From contig CAXATH010000004.1 of NCBI GenBank assembly GCA_963972195.1, forward strand, positions 248,001 to 312,000: a stretch of 64,000 nt of DNA, read 5' to 3'. The notes under the pieces were generated by a model. It saw only the letters and a program-made list of their open reading frames with translations. It made no database searches and was not told the DNA's origin. The translations under genes and the position numbers were made by a program. This DNA comes from Litorimonas sp963972195. Lineage in GTDB: Bacteria > Pseudomonadota > Alphaproteobacteria > Caulobacterales > Maricaulaceae. Shown in pieces: positions 18,259 to 27,482 of the stretch (the first letter of the stretch is position 1; every line of letters begins with the position of its first letter).

Positions 18259-20172
18259 TTAGGACTTGTCGTCTTCCACGTCTTCAAATTCGGCGTCGAC
18301 AACGTCTTCGTCATCATCATCTGCCGCGTCAGCCGCAGCAGAGGCCGGGCCGCCATCATCTTCTTGGGAGTTAGCGTAAATCGCTTCACCCATTTTCATG
18401 ACAGCTGCAGTGAGCACCTGAATTTTATCCGTGATCAACGCTGTATCGTCAGTTTCCGCAACTTCGCGGAGTTCTTTGATCGCGTCTTCAATCGCTTCCT
18501 TGTCTTCGTCAGAGAGGCTTTCGCCGTGCTCTTTCACGTCAGACTCGGCTTTGTGCGTCAGCGCTTCAGCTTGGTTCTTGGCTTCGGCCAATTCGCGGCG
18601 GGCTTTATCCTCATCCGCATTGGCTTCGGCGTCTTTAACCATGGCTTCAATATCGTCCTCGGACAGACCGCCACTGGCTTGGATACGAATTTGTTGTTCC
18701 TTGCCTGTCGCTTTGTCCTTGGCTGACACGTTCACAATGCCGTTGGCGTCGATGTCAAAAGTGACTTCGATTTGCGGCATGCCGCGCGGCGCCGGAGGAA
18801 TACCCACCAAATCAAATTGACCGAGCAATTTGTTATCAGCGGCCATTTCACGTTCGCCCTGAGAAACCCGGATTGTCACCGCGGACTGATTGTCAGCCGC
18901 TGTCGAATAAACCTGGGACTTCTTCGTCGGAATTGTTGTGTTACGGTCGATCATCCGGGTAAACACGCCGCCTTCGGTTTCGATGCCGAGAGACAGAGGC
19001 GTCACGTCGAGCAAGAGAACGTCTTTGACGTCGCCCTGCAAGACACCGGCCTGAATAGCGGCGCCCATGGCAACCACTTCGTCCGGGTTCACACCTTTAT
19101 GAGGATCTTTACCAAAGAAATCAGACACGGCCTTTTGAACGGCTGGCATACGGGTCATCCCGCCGACCAGAACGACATCATCAATATCGCCGGCTTTAAG
19201 GCCTGCATCGGAAAGAGCCTTTTTACATGGCGCAATCGTCCGTTTTATAAGATCACCGACCAGTGTTTCCAGCTTGGCGCGGGATAGCTTCATGTTCAAA
19301 TGTTTCGGGCCGGAAGAGTCCGCCGTAATAAAGGGCAGGTTCACTTCATAAGAAGAAGCGGATGACAGCTCTTTCTTGGCTTTCTCGGCTTCTTCGCGAA
19401 GACGTTGCAGTGCGAGCTTGTCGCCTGACAGGTCGATGCCTGTGTCTTTCTTGAATTCCGCATTGAAATATTCAACGATGGCCATGTCGAAATCTTCACC
19501 GCCGAGGAATGTATCACCATTGGTGGATTTTACTTCAAAGACGCCGTCTCCGATTTCGAGGATCGAGACGTCAAATGTACCGCCGCCCAAATCATAAACC
19601 GCAATCGTTTTGCCGTCTTCTTTGTCCATACCATAAGCAAGCGCAGCGGCTGTCGGCTCGTTAATGATACGCAGAACTTCAAGACCGGCAATTTTACCGG
19701 CATCTTTTGTGGCCTGACGCTGAGCGTCGTTAAAGTAAGCCGGAACGGTAATAACGGCCTGTGAAACGCCAGTACCCAAATAGTCTTCAGCGGTTTCCTT
19801 CATTTTAGTCAGGATCATCGCAGAAACTTCGGACGGGCTTAACGCTTTGCCGTCGCGATTTTCGACATAAGCGTCGCCGCCTTTGCCTTTAACGATTTTA
19901 TACGGAACCATCTTGGCGTCTTTCTTGACGGCCGGGTCTGTCATGGCGCGGCCAATCAGACGCTTAATGGCGTAATAAGTGTGTTCCGGGTTAGTCACCG
20001 CTTGGCGACGCGCCGGTGTGCCGATGAGGCGTTCGCCGTCTTCCGTAAAGGCGACGACGGATGGGGTCGTGCGTTGACCCTCTGCATTTTCGATAACCCG
20101 GGGCTTGTCACCGTCCATTACGGCAACACATGAATTTGTCGTACCCAGGTCAATACCAATCACTTTAGACAT
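18259..20172 (-). CDS. dnaK: Chaperone protein DnaK (Hsp70)
   Basis: ATP-driven Hsp70 chaperone of 637 residues, the usual length. The nucleotide-binding domain starts with IGIDLGTTNSCVAV and contains the phosphate loops YDLGGGTFDVSIL and LVGGMTRMPAVQ. The linker DVLLLDVTPLSLGIE joins the substrate-binding domain, and the tail is acidic and ends EDVEDDKS. An AAGGAG site lies 8 bases before the start. The upstream gap holds an RpoH-type promoter and the downstream side an intrinsic terminator, so dnaK forms its own heat-induced unit. Confidence 0.99.
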   Translation of the reverse strand: MSKVIGIDLGTTNSCVAVMDGDKPRVIENAEGQRTTPSVVAFTEDGERLIGTPARRQAVTNPEHTYYAIKRLIGRAMTDPAVKKDAKMVPYKIVKGKGGDAYVENRDGKALSPSEVSAMILTKMKETAEDYLGTGVSQAVITVPAYFNDAQRQATKDAGKIAGLEVLRIINEPTAAALAYGMDKEDGKTIAVYDLGGGTFDVSILEIGDGVFEVKSTNGDTFLGGEDFDMAIVEYFNAEFKKDTGIDLSGDKLALQRLREEAEKAKKELSSASSYEVNLPFITADSSGPKHLNMKLSRAKLETLVGDLIKRTIAPCKKALSDAGLKAGDIDDVVLVGGMTRMPAVQKAVSDFFGKDPHKGVNPDEVVAMGAAIQAGVLQGDVKDVLLLDVTPLSLGIETEGGVFTRMIDRNTTIPTKKSQVYSTAADNQSAVTIRVSQGEREMAADNKLLGQFDLVGIPPAPRGMPQIEVTFDIDANGIVNVSAKDKATGKEQQIRIQASGGLSEDDIEAMVKDAEANADEDKARRELAEAKNQAEALTHKAESDVKEHGESLSDEDKEAIEDAIKELREVAETDDTALITDKIQVLTAAVMKMGEAIYANSQEDDGGPASAAADAADDDDEDVVDAEFEDVEDDKS

Positions 20173-20292
20173 GGTTTGCTCCTTTTATGCGGCCCCTTCA
20201 AAGGCCACGACGTTAATAATGGGGTGTGCCTGCTCTGTCTGAAACTTCAGCTTTCCTGCAGTTTTATGCAGAGAAACTCACCGTCTGCCCCG

Positions 20293-20320
20293 ATATGGGG
20301 GACGACGCGCCCCATGCAAG
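20293..20320 (-). promoter_or_regulatory. RpoH (sigma-32) type promoter for dnaK
   Basis: On the minus strand CTTGCAT (20320-20314) and CCCCATAT (20300-20293) are separated by 13 bases. This closely matches the heat-shock consensus CTTGAAA - 11 to 16 bases - CCCCATNT. The transcript would start about 115 bases ahead of the dnaK ATG. No CIRCE-type inverted repeat was seen. Confidence 0.8.
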
Positions 20321-20365
20321 GGCAGGGCTCACATTTTTGTGTGTGTGGGATGCAGGGCAAGGCCT

Positions 20366-21661
20366 TTAGCGGGAGTTTAGCTCTCCAATTGCCAAGGCGA
20401 GACCGATGTCCTGACCGTCTAAACCGACATCGACTCGTTTGGGCGAAATGCCTGCGATGAAATCTTCACGAGGGGTTCCGTCTATATGTGATAATAGTTC
20501 CGTGCCTAAATCCAGTCTCATATCAGAGTCTTCCAGATAGCGGTTGGAAAGCCCTCCTAAAAGGTCCCCCATGTCAGATGCAATAACGGTCATGCCCGCC
20601 GCGCCATCCATCCCGATTGTAATCCCCTCGCCCATACTGCCCGTCCAGGGCCCGGACAAAACAACCACTTTGTCTGGAGAAACATAAGGCGTACGCGGCT
20701 GAACGAGTTCTATAAATTTGCGGGGGACTGAAAATTCGCGTTCAAGCGAAGGGACCTCATGAATTTGGTAGGGTCGTTCTTCGGAAATAAAATGTCCGAT
20801 AAGGCTGCGTCCGACCTCGGTATTCCCGCCGCTGGGTGTGTTTCGCAAATCTAGAATAACGCCCTCTTTGCCGCGCACTTTCTCGATCGCTTTGTCAAAG
20901 AGGTTTATAAGGTTATTATTGCCTAGAGAGTTGTTCACCCTGATGATTGCCAGATTATCAACAAACTCAGTTGCAAGAGCCGGTTCACTTTGACGTTCTG
21001 CGGCAAATTCCCGAGGGGACCTAAGATTTAGTCTGTGGCTTTTTACTGGCCCCTGCAGCTCCAGTTCCCTTTCGCCCGCCCTGCGACCATTAACGGCCAG
21101 TGTGATGAGGTAGCTTTCCTGTTCTTGGCTCAAGGAAAAAGGCAGACCTTTCATTATATTTGAAAGTACAGACTTTGGAGGCAGGCCGTCAATTTTCACG
21201 ACTTTCCAATTCGGACGAATGCCTGCTTTTGCTGCAGGCGAGACTAGTCGGACATGCTGGATAATAAACTCGTCGTCTAGTTTGCGAACGATCAGATCAG
21301 ATGCAGAAGGAAAGACATTAAAACTATCTGGTTCTAATGGCCCGACGATAATGTGTGGGTCAGTAAAAAGGTAAGTGGCGCGCCTGATAATATCTCTAAA
21401 GTCGGCGGCAGTTTGGGACCGCAGAGCGCTTGATTTGGTGACCGAAAACCATTCCTCTACATCCACACCCCGTCGGTCCAGATAGGCATAAAAAAGCCGA
21501 AACGTGTTTTCAAATTCATCCCAAGCGGAAGAAGCCTCAAACTTGACGTCCGTCAAAGAAACAACCTGATCATTTTTATGGCTTTGCGCATTTGCCAGTT
21601 CGCAAAATGATGTCAGTAAAAGGCTGAGAGATAGTAACAAGAGAAGGAAATGTCGTTTCAT
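20366..21661 (-). CDS. Secreted S41 family peptidase-like protein with PDZ region
   Basis: A 431-residue protein with a strong signal peptide (about 1-25, ending ANAQ). A helical N-terminal region (ENTFRLFYAYLDRRGVDVEEW), a PDZ-like region (VRLVSPAAKAGIRPNWKVVKIDG) and a C-terminal tail-specific-protease domain follow. The S41 core has VILDLRNTPSGGNTEVG and the serine in GPWTGSMGEGITIG, as in retail/tricorn-type peptidases. A catalytic Lys partner is not obvious, so activity is likely but not proven. It probably acts in the periplasm. It is a separate unit upstream of dnaK on the same strand, with 193 bases between. Confidence 0.82.
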   Translation of the reverse strand: MKRHFLLLLLSLSLLLTSFCELANAQSHKNDQVVSLTDVKFEASSAWDEFENTFRLFYAYLDRRGVDVEEWFSVTKSSALRSQTAADFRDIIRRATYLFTDPHIIVGPLEPDSFNVFPSASDLIVRKLDDEFIIQHVRLVSPAAKAGIRPNWKVVKIDGLPPKSVLSNIMKGLPFSLSQEQESYLITLAVNGRRAGERELELQGPVKSHRLNLRSPREFAAERQSEPALATEFVDNLAIIRVNNSLGNNNLINLFDKAIEKVRGKEGVILDLRNTPSGGNTEVGRSLIGHFISEERPYQIHEVPSLEREFSVPRKFIELVQPRTPYVSPDKVVVLSGPWTGSMGEGITIGMDGAAGMTVIASDMGDLLGGLSNRYLEDSDMRLDLGTELLSHIDGTPREDFIAGISPKRVDVGLDGQDIGLALAIGELNSR

Positions 21662-21741
21662 GCGTCCTGATAGAATCTTGACGCTCTGGAATAAACAATA
21701 AATCCATTGTCAGTTCCTGAATGCTTTGCCATTGAAACCTC

Positions 21742-22353
21742 ATGTCCGACTTCCCGAAAGGCTTTGCGCATTATCCGCTTTATTTCTCGCCCGAGGAGCA
21801 GGCCGGTTTGATAACGGATGTCAAAAACGGCGTCTTGCAAGCCCCGTTTTTTCAGCCGACCATGCCGCGGACGGGCGCGCCGCTTTCGGTCGTCATGAGC
21901 AATTTCGGGCCGTTGGGCTGGGTTACGGATAAGGGCGGTTATCGTTATGAGGCGCTCCACCCTAAAACGGGAAAGCCTTGGCCGGCCTTACCGCCCGCTT
22001 TGCAAAATTTGTGGGACGCGGTGAGCGGATATCCCGCCCCGCCCGAAGCCTGTCTGATTAACTGGTATCGGGACGGCGCGAAAATGGGACTTCATGTCGA
22101 TAATGACGAGCAGAATATTCAAGCCCCCGTCGTCAGTGTGAGCCTCGGCGATCCAGCCATGTTTCGCATAGGCGGGCTAAAACGCGGCGGACCGACCAAA
22201 GGCGTGAAATTATTTTCCGGGGATGTTGTCGTTCTGGCGGGAGAGGCTCGGCTGTGTCACCACGGGGTGAGTAAAGTCTCTTACGGAGAGAGCGCGCTCG
22301 TGCCAAAGGGCGGCAGAATTAATCTGACAATGAGACGGGTGAGTCCCTTATGA
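21742..22353 (+). CDS. alkB: AlkB family 2-oxoglutarate/Fe(II) dioxygenase
   Basis: Repairs alkylated bases (1-methyladenine, 3-methylcytosine) by oxidative demethylation. Length is 203 residues. Iron ligands are H118 and D120 (GLHVDNDE) and a His in LCHHGV (173 or 174). The 2-oxoglutarate arginine is in GRINLTMRR (R192). The substrate-side motif LINWYRDGAKMGLH is also typical. No Ada domain is fused or adjacent. It overlaps the following small membrane gene by 4 bases. Confidence 0.93.
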   Translation: MSDFPKGFAHYPLYFSPEEQAGLITDVKNGVLQAPFFQPTMPRTGAPLSVVMSNFGPLGWVTDKGGYRYEALHPKTGKPWPALPPALQNLWDAVSGYPAPPEACLINWYRDGAKMGLHVDNDEQNIQAPVVSVSLGDPAMFRIGGLKRGGPTKGVKLFSGDVVVLAGEARLCHHGVSKVSYGESALVPKGGRINLTMRRVSPL

Positions 22354-22604
22354 CAATTTACGATGCTATTGGCATTACCGGCGTGGCCTTCGTCCTCTTG
22401 GCTTACGGCCTTTTGCAGGTCGAAAAAATTGACTCCCGAGGCTGGCGCTATTCAGCGCTTAATGCGTTTGGCGCGCTCCTGATTATGGTGTCGCTCTATT
22501 TCACCTTTAACCTCGCCTCATTTATCATCGAATGCGCGTGGCTGGCAATTAGTTTGTATGGATTGTTTAAGGCGTGGCGGACCCGTGGAGGGGCCCGCCA
22601 ATAG
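22350..22604 (+). CDS. Small membrane protein, CBU_0592-like
   Basis: An 84-residue protein with about three hydrophobic segments (6-22, 36-52, 54-72) and a basic tail (KAWRTRGG). Its layout, including YGLLQVEKID and ALNAFGALLIMVSLYF, resembles the small CBU_0592-type membrane proteins of unknown function. Its ATG overlaps the alkB stop in ATGA style, so the two are translationally coupled. A link to alkylation repair is not evident. Confidence 0.75.
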   Translation: MTIYDAIGITGVAFVLLAYGLLQVEKIDSRGWRYSALNAFGALLIMVSLYFTFNLASFIIECAWLAISLYGLFKAWRTRGGARQ

Positions 22605-22620
22605 GCACTAGTATTCCGAC

Positions 22621-23367
22621 CTAACGATAGGTCATGCCGCCATCAACCATATACTGGCTGCCGGTGACATAGCTGCTATCGTCCGAGAGGAGAAAGGTCG
22701 CGACGGCTGCGACTTCTTCTGCTTTGCCGAGGCGGCCAAGGGCCACGTTACTTTTAATTTTTTCTACCATTTTCTCGACTTCGTCATCCGGCATATCAAT
22801 GCTGTTGAAGAAGTTGGTTTCAATCGGTCCGGGGGCAATTGTATTCACGCGGATATTTTTATCCGCCAGCTCTGCCGCCCAAGCCCGGGCCATGCCGGTA
22901 ACGGCGCCTTTTGTCCCGGCGTAAACAGCGCCATTAGCCTGTCCGAGATAGGGCGACACACTCGCCGTGACCAAGACGGCTGACGGATCTGACATATGCT
23001 CTCTCAGCGCTTTTAAATGTAGAACGGGACCGCGCACATTGACCTGGTTCATCGCATCGAAAAAATCGGCATCGCTTTCTTCAACAGGTCTGAAATCTCC
23101 GTACCCTGCATTTAGAAAAACGGCGTCAAGTTTTCCGAAGTCTTTTGCCGCTTGGGCCAGGTCTTCGGCGGCCTGAACATCCGACGCATCATTTTTGAGA
23201 ATGATAGCAGAATCCGGCAAGGCCTCTTTGGCGTCTTTGAGGTGGTCTTCGCTGCGTCCCGTCACGAGGACCTGGCCGCCTTCTTCTGTCACGCGCTTGG
23301 CCGTGGCCAAGCCGATGCCTGAACTGCCGCCTGTGATAAGAACGTTTTTATTTGAAAATCTAGCCAT
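22621..23367 (-). CDS. SDR family oxidoreductase
   Basis: Classical short-chain dehydrogenase/reductase of 248 residues. The cofactor motif TGGSSGIG is at 12-19, and an Arg after the second strand (VTGRSEDH) suggests NADP preference. NAG is at 86-88. The catalytic set is S136, Y149 and K153 (YAGTK, one residue off the usual YxxxK reading but in register). A PG motif (APGPIETNF) follows the active site. The substrate cannot be read. It is convergent with the small membrane gene and divergent from the flavin oxidoreductase, with 143 bases between their starts. Confidence 0.88.
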   Translation of the reverse strand: MARFSNKNVLITGGSSGIGLATAKRVTEEGGQVLVTGRSEDHLKDAKEALPDSAIILKNDASDVQAAEDLAQAAKDFGKLDAVFLNAGYGDFRPVEESDADFFDAMNQVNVRGPVLHLKALREHMSDPSAVLVTASVSPYLGQANGAVYAGTKGAVTGMARAWAAELADKNIRVNTIAPGPIETNFFNSIDMPDDEVEKMVEKIKSNVALGRLGKAEEVAAVATFLLSDDSSYVTGSQYMVDGGMTYR

Positions 23368-23510
23368 TTGAGTCTCCTTAGTGATTGCCCTTTATCAAGA
23401 ACTGAAGGGGTGAGAGGTTCCCGCTACTATGCGGTTGTGTGCAGAAAACCTGTTTTCCAATTCAATAATGACTGTTCTCTCTCGGGCGTCTTTCAGGTAA
23501 CACCCGCGCC

Positions 23511-24782
23511 ATGACAGATATTTATGACTCCCTCACGCTACAAAGCGGCCGAACCCTCTCAAACCGTCTGTGCAAGGCGGCGATGGAAGAAAATCTGGCG
23601 GAGGCCGGACAAATCCCCGGCGAGGCTTTGTTCAATCTTTACTCGGCCTGGGCCAAGGGCGGGCCGGGAATGATATTGACCGGCAATGTGATGATTGACC
23701 CAACGGCGATGACCGGGCCGGGCGGAGTTGTATTGGAACAAGGCTCTCTTGCCGAAGAGGCCGCGCGAGAGCGTTTCGAAAAATGGGCCAAGATCGGCAA
23801 ATCCGGCGGCGCCAAAATGGTTATGCAAATATCTCATCCGGGGCGGCAGGTTTACGCCAGTATGGGAACCGAGGCAGTCTCCGCCTCTGATACCAAAGTG
23901 ACCCTTGAGGGCCCGGCGGATAATATGTTTGCCCAGGCCAGAGCCTTAACATCGGATGAGATTTTAGGTCTTATAAAACGTTTCGCCGATACGGCCCATC
24001 AGGCCGAACGCGCCGGATTTGACGGCGTGCAATTACACGCGGCGCATGGCTATCTCATTGCGCAGTTCCTGTCCCCTCTGACGAATAAGCGGGAGGATGA
24101 GTGGGGCGGGTCGCTGGAAAACCGTGCCAGGTTTTTGTTAGAGACGGTCCGCGCCGTACGGGCGCGTGTCGAGTCAAATTTCATCGTCGCAGTGAAACTA
24201 AATTCAGCTGACTTCCAGCGCGGCGGATTTGATGTCGGCGACGCCAAACAGGTCGTGGATTGGCTTGGCGGCGAAGCATTGGATTTTGTCGAGCTGTCCG
24301 GCGGTAATTACGAAAGCGCCGCGATGATGGGTCTGGCGGCCGATGGCCGCGCCCAGAGCACCAAAGAGCGCGAAATGTTCTTTCTCGATTTCGCTAAAGA
24401 CATAGCCGCCGCGGCAACCATGCCGATCATGGTGACCGGCGGTGTGACACGCAAAGACACGGCGGAAGCCGCTTTGTCCGAAGGTGTCGATATAATCGGC
24501 CTTGCCCGCGCCATGGCGTATAACCCAAATTTGCCGAATGACTGGCAGGAAGGACGCAATCTCAATACAAATATTGCTACGGTAAACTGGAAGAATAAAG
24601 CCCTGTTGTCTCTGGCCAATATGGCGCTGGCCAAGGAGCAACTCAATCGGCTGGGCGCTGGCAAATCCGTGAAAAAGAAGCAGCGTCCTTTGCTGGCAAC
24701 TTTGGCACAACAATTACGCACAATAGGGCAGACAAAACGATATAAAGCTTGGCTAAAAGATAAAGAACTGAACGTTCTTTAA
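23511..24782 (+). CDS. NADH:flavin oxidoreductase, Old Yellow Enzyme family
   Basis: FMN-containing TIM-barrel reductase, 423 residues. Family features are the N-terminal NRLCKAAMEE, the substrate-side HAAHGYLIAQFLSPLTNKR, EWGGSLENRARFLLE, and the FMN phosphate site PIMVTGGVTRK with IIGLARAMAYNP. It lacks the C-terminal FAD and iron-sulphur domains of 2,4-dienoyl-CoA reductases. It probably reduces activated double bonds. The divergent SDR gene suggests a shared redox pathway, but nothing ties them firmly. Confidence 0.88.
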   Translation: MTDIYDSLTLQSGRTLSNRLCKAAMEENLAEAGQIPGEALFNLYSAWAKGGPGMILTGNVMIDPTAMTGPGGVVLEQGSLAEEAARERFEKWAKIGKSGGAKMVMQISHPGRQVYASMGTEAVSASDTKVTLEGPADNMFAQARALTSDEILGLIKRFADTAHQAERAGFDGVQLHAAHGYLIAQFLSPLTNKREDEWGGSLENRARFLLETVRAVRARVESNFIVAVKLNSADFQRGGFDVGDAKQVVDWLGGEALDFVELSGGNYESAAMMGLAADGRAQSTKEREMFFLDFAKDIAAAATMPIMVTGGVTRKDTAEAALSEGVDIIGLARAMAYNPNLPNDWQEGRNLNTNIATVNWKNKALLSLANMALAKEQLNRLGAGKSVKKKQRPLLATLAQQLRTIGQTKRYKAWLKDKELNVL

Positions 24783-24850
24783 CGAACGCAAATGGGAACT
24801 ATCCCTACCTAGCCCCGTTTTCTTTCCAGATAACTTAAAGGAGAGAACAC

Positions 24851-25345
24851 ATGGCAAACCTCGAAAAATTTCACGAAAACCCCCAAAAGCAATTACTGGA
24901 AGAACTCCAAGACGCCATGTGCGTTATGCTCGGCTCGACTGACGAAGACGAGCATATGCAGCCCATGACCCCGCAAATTGATCCGGATGAAAGCGTAATT
25001 TATTTTTACTCTGACCGCTTTTCCGAATTGGGAAAGACAATTGCGGTCAATCCCGGCACGGTTCATTTGTGCCATATCTCAAAAGATTACCAAGCTTGCG
25101 TCAAAGGGCGTCTGACCGCGCATCACGACAAATCAACGATTGATAAATTCTGGGATCAGAAAGTGGCGGCGTGGTATCCCGAAGGCAAGGAAGATAAAAA
25201 GCTGATGATGCTCAAATTCGTCCCGCATGACGCCGCGATTTGGGCGTCAGACGCCAACCCTTTGACCTTTATCTACGAAATGGCCAAAGCCAATATTAAA
25301 CACGAAGAGCCGGAGTTGGGTGAAATGAAGACCGTCGATCTTTAG
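24851..25345 (+). CDS. Pyridoxamine 5'-phosphate oxidase family protein (general stress protein-like)
   Basis: A 164-residue split-barrel flavin-binding protein of the general stress protein 26-like group. The core is visible in QPMTPQIDPDESVIYFYSDRFSELGK and the following HLCHISKDYQACVKGRL. The C-terminal stretch KDKKLMMLKFVPHDAAIWASD is typical of this subgroup. AAAGGAGAG lies 8 bases before the start. Cofactor (FMN, F420 or none) and substrate are unknown. A bidirectional terminator follows. Confidence 0.85.
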   Translation: MANLEKFHENPQKQLLEELQDAMCVMLGSTDEDEHMQPMTPQIDPDESVIYFYSDRFSELGKTIAVNPGTVHLCHISKDYQACVKGRLTAHHDKSTIDKFWDQKVAAWYPEGKEDKKLMMLKFVPHDAAIWASDANPLTFIYEMAKANIKHEEPELGEMKTVDL

Positions 25346-25364
25346 CGCCCATTTCAGATGAATA

Positions 25365-25396
25365 TAAAAAAGCCCCGATCTTTTCGGGGCTTTTTT
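25365..25396. terminator. Bidirectional intrinsic terminator
   Basis: AAAAAAGCCCCGA and TCGGGGCTTTTTT pair over 13 bases around a six-base loop. The A and T flanks give a T-run in both directions, serving the convergent oxidase-like and DUF2177 genes. Confidence 0.92.
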
Positions 25397-25406
25397 ATGA
25401 CTTTAG

Positions 25407-25808
25407 CTAAGCCGCGAATTTGAGCGTGGCCCAGGCCCCAACCGTGGCGCAGCTTCCGGTCAGGATGATACCCCAGAGAATATCGACAAAGACCATTTTT
25501 GAGGGCCAGTCCCGCAGAGTGGCCAGATTGGTCAGGTCGTAGGTCGCGTAACAGAAGAAGCCAAACAGAGCGCCGTAAAGTGTGGCTTTTAGAACTTGCT
25601 CCGCCTCGATGGCCGGACGGATGGCGAAAAAGACAATCCCGACAATATACATAGCGTAGAAAACAATTGCGACAAACCAGTTGGGACTATCCGCCATCAG
25701 GCTCCCGAGCTGATTGGCGTAGAATTTCCGCGCAATGAGGCCGAGCCAGAGCATGTCTAAGGCGAAAAAAGCAATAAGCGTTGAAACGTAAGCAATCAGA
25801 TAAGTCAT
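25407..25808 (-). CDS. DUF2177 family membrane protein
   Basis: A 133-residue protein with four hydrophobic helices (about 4-24, 47-64, 73-93, 108-130). It shows the family pattern FALDMLWLGLIARKFY in the first helix and GFFCYATYDLTNLATLRDWP in the third, plus VDILWG. Function is unknown. It is a single gene between a terminator and the 3' end of the glutamate dehydrogenase gene. Confidence 0.85.
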   Translation of the reverse strand: MTYLIAYVSTLIAFFALDMLWLGLIARKFYANQLGSLMADSPNWFVAIVFYAMYIVGIVFFAIRPAIEAEQVLKATLYGALFGFFCYATYDLTNLATLRDWPSKMVFVDILWGIILTGSCATVGAWATLKFAA

Positions 25809-25897
25809 AAATTCACCTTTTCCCCAATCCGGGTTCTGGTAAAGTTACGACGCTGTCGCAAAAAGAGTTTCAAATTTCCGCGCTGCTGGCAGAAACT

Positions 25898-27316
25898 TTA
25901 AAGTCCGATACTCCGGTAATGAAGCGCAATATCTTCAATCACGCTAAAGAAGGCGGCCGTGCGCATATCTTCCAGCTCCGGATTGTTTTCCAACGCTGTT
26001 TTGATATTCATATACGCCGCCCGCATGGTATCGTCCAAACCGGCGCGAACGAGAGCGAGCTCACCGGCGCCTTCAAGATATTCTTTCTTGAAGCTCTTCT
26101 TGAAGTTCATGCCCTGGCTTTCAAGGGCGTCAATCAGGATATGATATTTGCGTTCTTCGTTCCGGCGCTGAAGGCGGCCAAAACGGATATGGTTGACGTT
26201 TTTAACCCATTCGAAATAGGACACGGTCACGCCGCCCGCATTGGCGTACATGTCGGGGATGATGAACACGCCTTTATCGCGGAGGATCTTATCCGCCATC
26301 GCTGTGACCGGGCCGTTCGCCGCTTCGATAACAAGGTTAGCTTTAACGGCATGCGCGTTATCAACATTGATGACGCCTTCCAGCGCCGCCGGAATTAAGA
26401 TGTCACACGGCTCGCAGATTGCGTCTGCATTGGGCTCTTCAAACACGCCGCCTGAAAATTTCGACATGTCTTCGCCGCTGGCGATATGTTCCTTAAGCGC
26501 GCGGATATCGATGCCTTTCGGATTGCGGATAGTGCCGGCGCGCTCAATCACGCTGACAATCTTTGACCCGTCCTCTTCGGACAGGAAGAGCGCGGCGTGA
26601 TAGCCCACATTTCCGAGGCCCTGGACGATGATTTTCTTGCCGTCGAGGTCTCCGCGCAATCCGGCCTTTTTAATGTCGTCGGGATGGCGGAAAAATTCGC
26701 GCAAGGCATATTGCACGCCGCGGCCGGTCGCTTCGACGCGGCCTTCAATGCCGCCCAAGTGGACGGGTTTACCGGTGACGCAGGCAATGGCGTCAATATT
26801 TTCATTATGCAGGCGGCGGTATTCATCCATCATCCAGGCCATTTCGCGTTCGCCTGTGCCCATATCCGGGGCCGGCACGTTCAGGGAGGGATGGATCAAA
26901 TCGCGGCGGGACAGTTCAAAGGTAAAGCGGCGGGTAATACGCTCCAGCTCTTCTTCGGTCCAGTCTTTAGGGTTAATGCACAAGCCGCCTTTCGATCCGC
27001 CAAACGGCACTTCCACAAGCGCGGTTTTATAGGTCATCAGTGCGGCCAGCGCTTCGACTTCGTCCTGATTGACATCGAGAGAATAGCGGATGCCGCCTTT
27101 TACAGGCTCTTTGTGCTCGGAATGAACGGCGCGGTAACCGACAAAGGTATGAACCTCGCCCCGCAGCTTCACGCCGAAGCGGACCGTATAGGTCGCGTTA
27201 CATACGCGGATCTTCTCAATCATTTTCGGGGATAAATCGACAAAGCTCGCCGCGCGATTGAACATCACATCGACGCTTTGGCGGAAATTCAGTTCCTTGG
27301 AGGATGACTTAACCAT
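25898..27316 (-). CDS. Glu/Leu/Phe/Val dehydrogenase (glutamate dehydrogenase)
   Basis: Oxidatively deaminates glutamate to 2-oxoglutarate and ammonia, or the reverse. Length is 472 residues. The substrate domain has KGGIRYSLDVNQDEVEALAALM and PFGGSKGGL with the catalytic Lys, and PAPDMGTGEREM carries the catalytic Asp. The Rossmann domain has VQGLGNVGYHAA. An acidic residue (E) follows its second strand, hinting at NAD. This may be the final nitrogen-release step for glutamate made by the nearby ast operon. The 166-base gap upstream contains a 10-bp inverted repeat (listed separately). Confidence 0.92.
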   Translation of the reverse strand: MVKSSSKELNFRQSVDVMFNRAASFVDLSPKMIEKIRVCNATYTVRFGVKLRGEVHTFVGYRAVHSEHKEPVKGGIRYSLDVNQDEVEALAALMTYKTALVEVPFGGSKGGLCINPKDWTEEELERITRRFTFELSRRDLIHPSLNVPAPDMGTGEREMAWMMDEYRRLHNENIDAIACVTGKPVHLGGIEGRVEATGRGVQYALREFFRHPDDIKKAGLRGDLDGKKIIVQGLGNVGYHAALFLSEEDGSKIVSVIERAGTIRNPKGIDIRALKEHIASGEDMSKFSGGVFEEPNADAICEPCDILIPAALEGVINVDNAHAVKANLVIEAANGPVTAMADKILRDKGVFIIPDMYANAGGVTVSYFEWVKNVNHIRFGRLQRRNEERKYHILIDALESQGMNFKKSFKKEYLEGAGELALVRAGLDDTMRAAYMNIKTALENNPELEDMRTAAFFSVIEDIALHYRSIGL

Positions 27317-27426
27317 AACCCTACCTTTTTAAGACTTTCAGTTCGCTTAAAATTATTCTTCTGCGCTACGCCATTTCGAAGCAAACAAACAGACCTAATT
27401 TAAGCAAATAGCACAATATTCATGCG

Positions 27427-27461
27427 GGCAATCACCCTATTCAGGTAAAACGGTGATTGCC
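27427..27461. repeat. 10-bp inverted repeat between gdh start and argG end
   Basis: GGCAATCACC (27427-27436) and GGTGATTGCC (27452-27461) are exact complements with a 15-base loop. The repeat lies 21 bases beyond the argG stop and about 110 bases upstream of the glutamate dehydrogenase ATG. No T-run follows on the argG strand. It may be a 3' structure of argG mRNA or an operator for the dehydrogenase gene. Confidence 0.6.
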
Positions 27462-27482
27462 GGAACAAAGTGTACGAGGTCG

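Noticed and set aside
26597..27235. 212-codon plus-strand frame across the glutamate dehydrogenase gene
   Set aside because: It is antisense to a gene with clear catalytic motifs, has no family features, and reflects the codon bias of the true strand.
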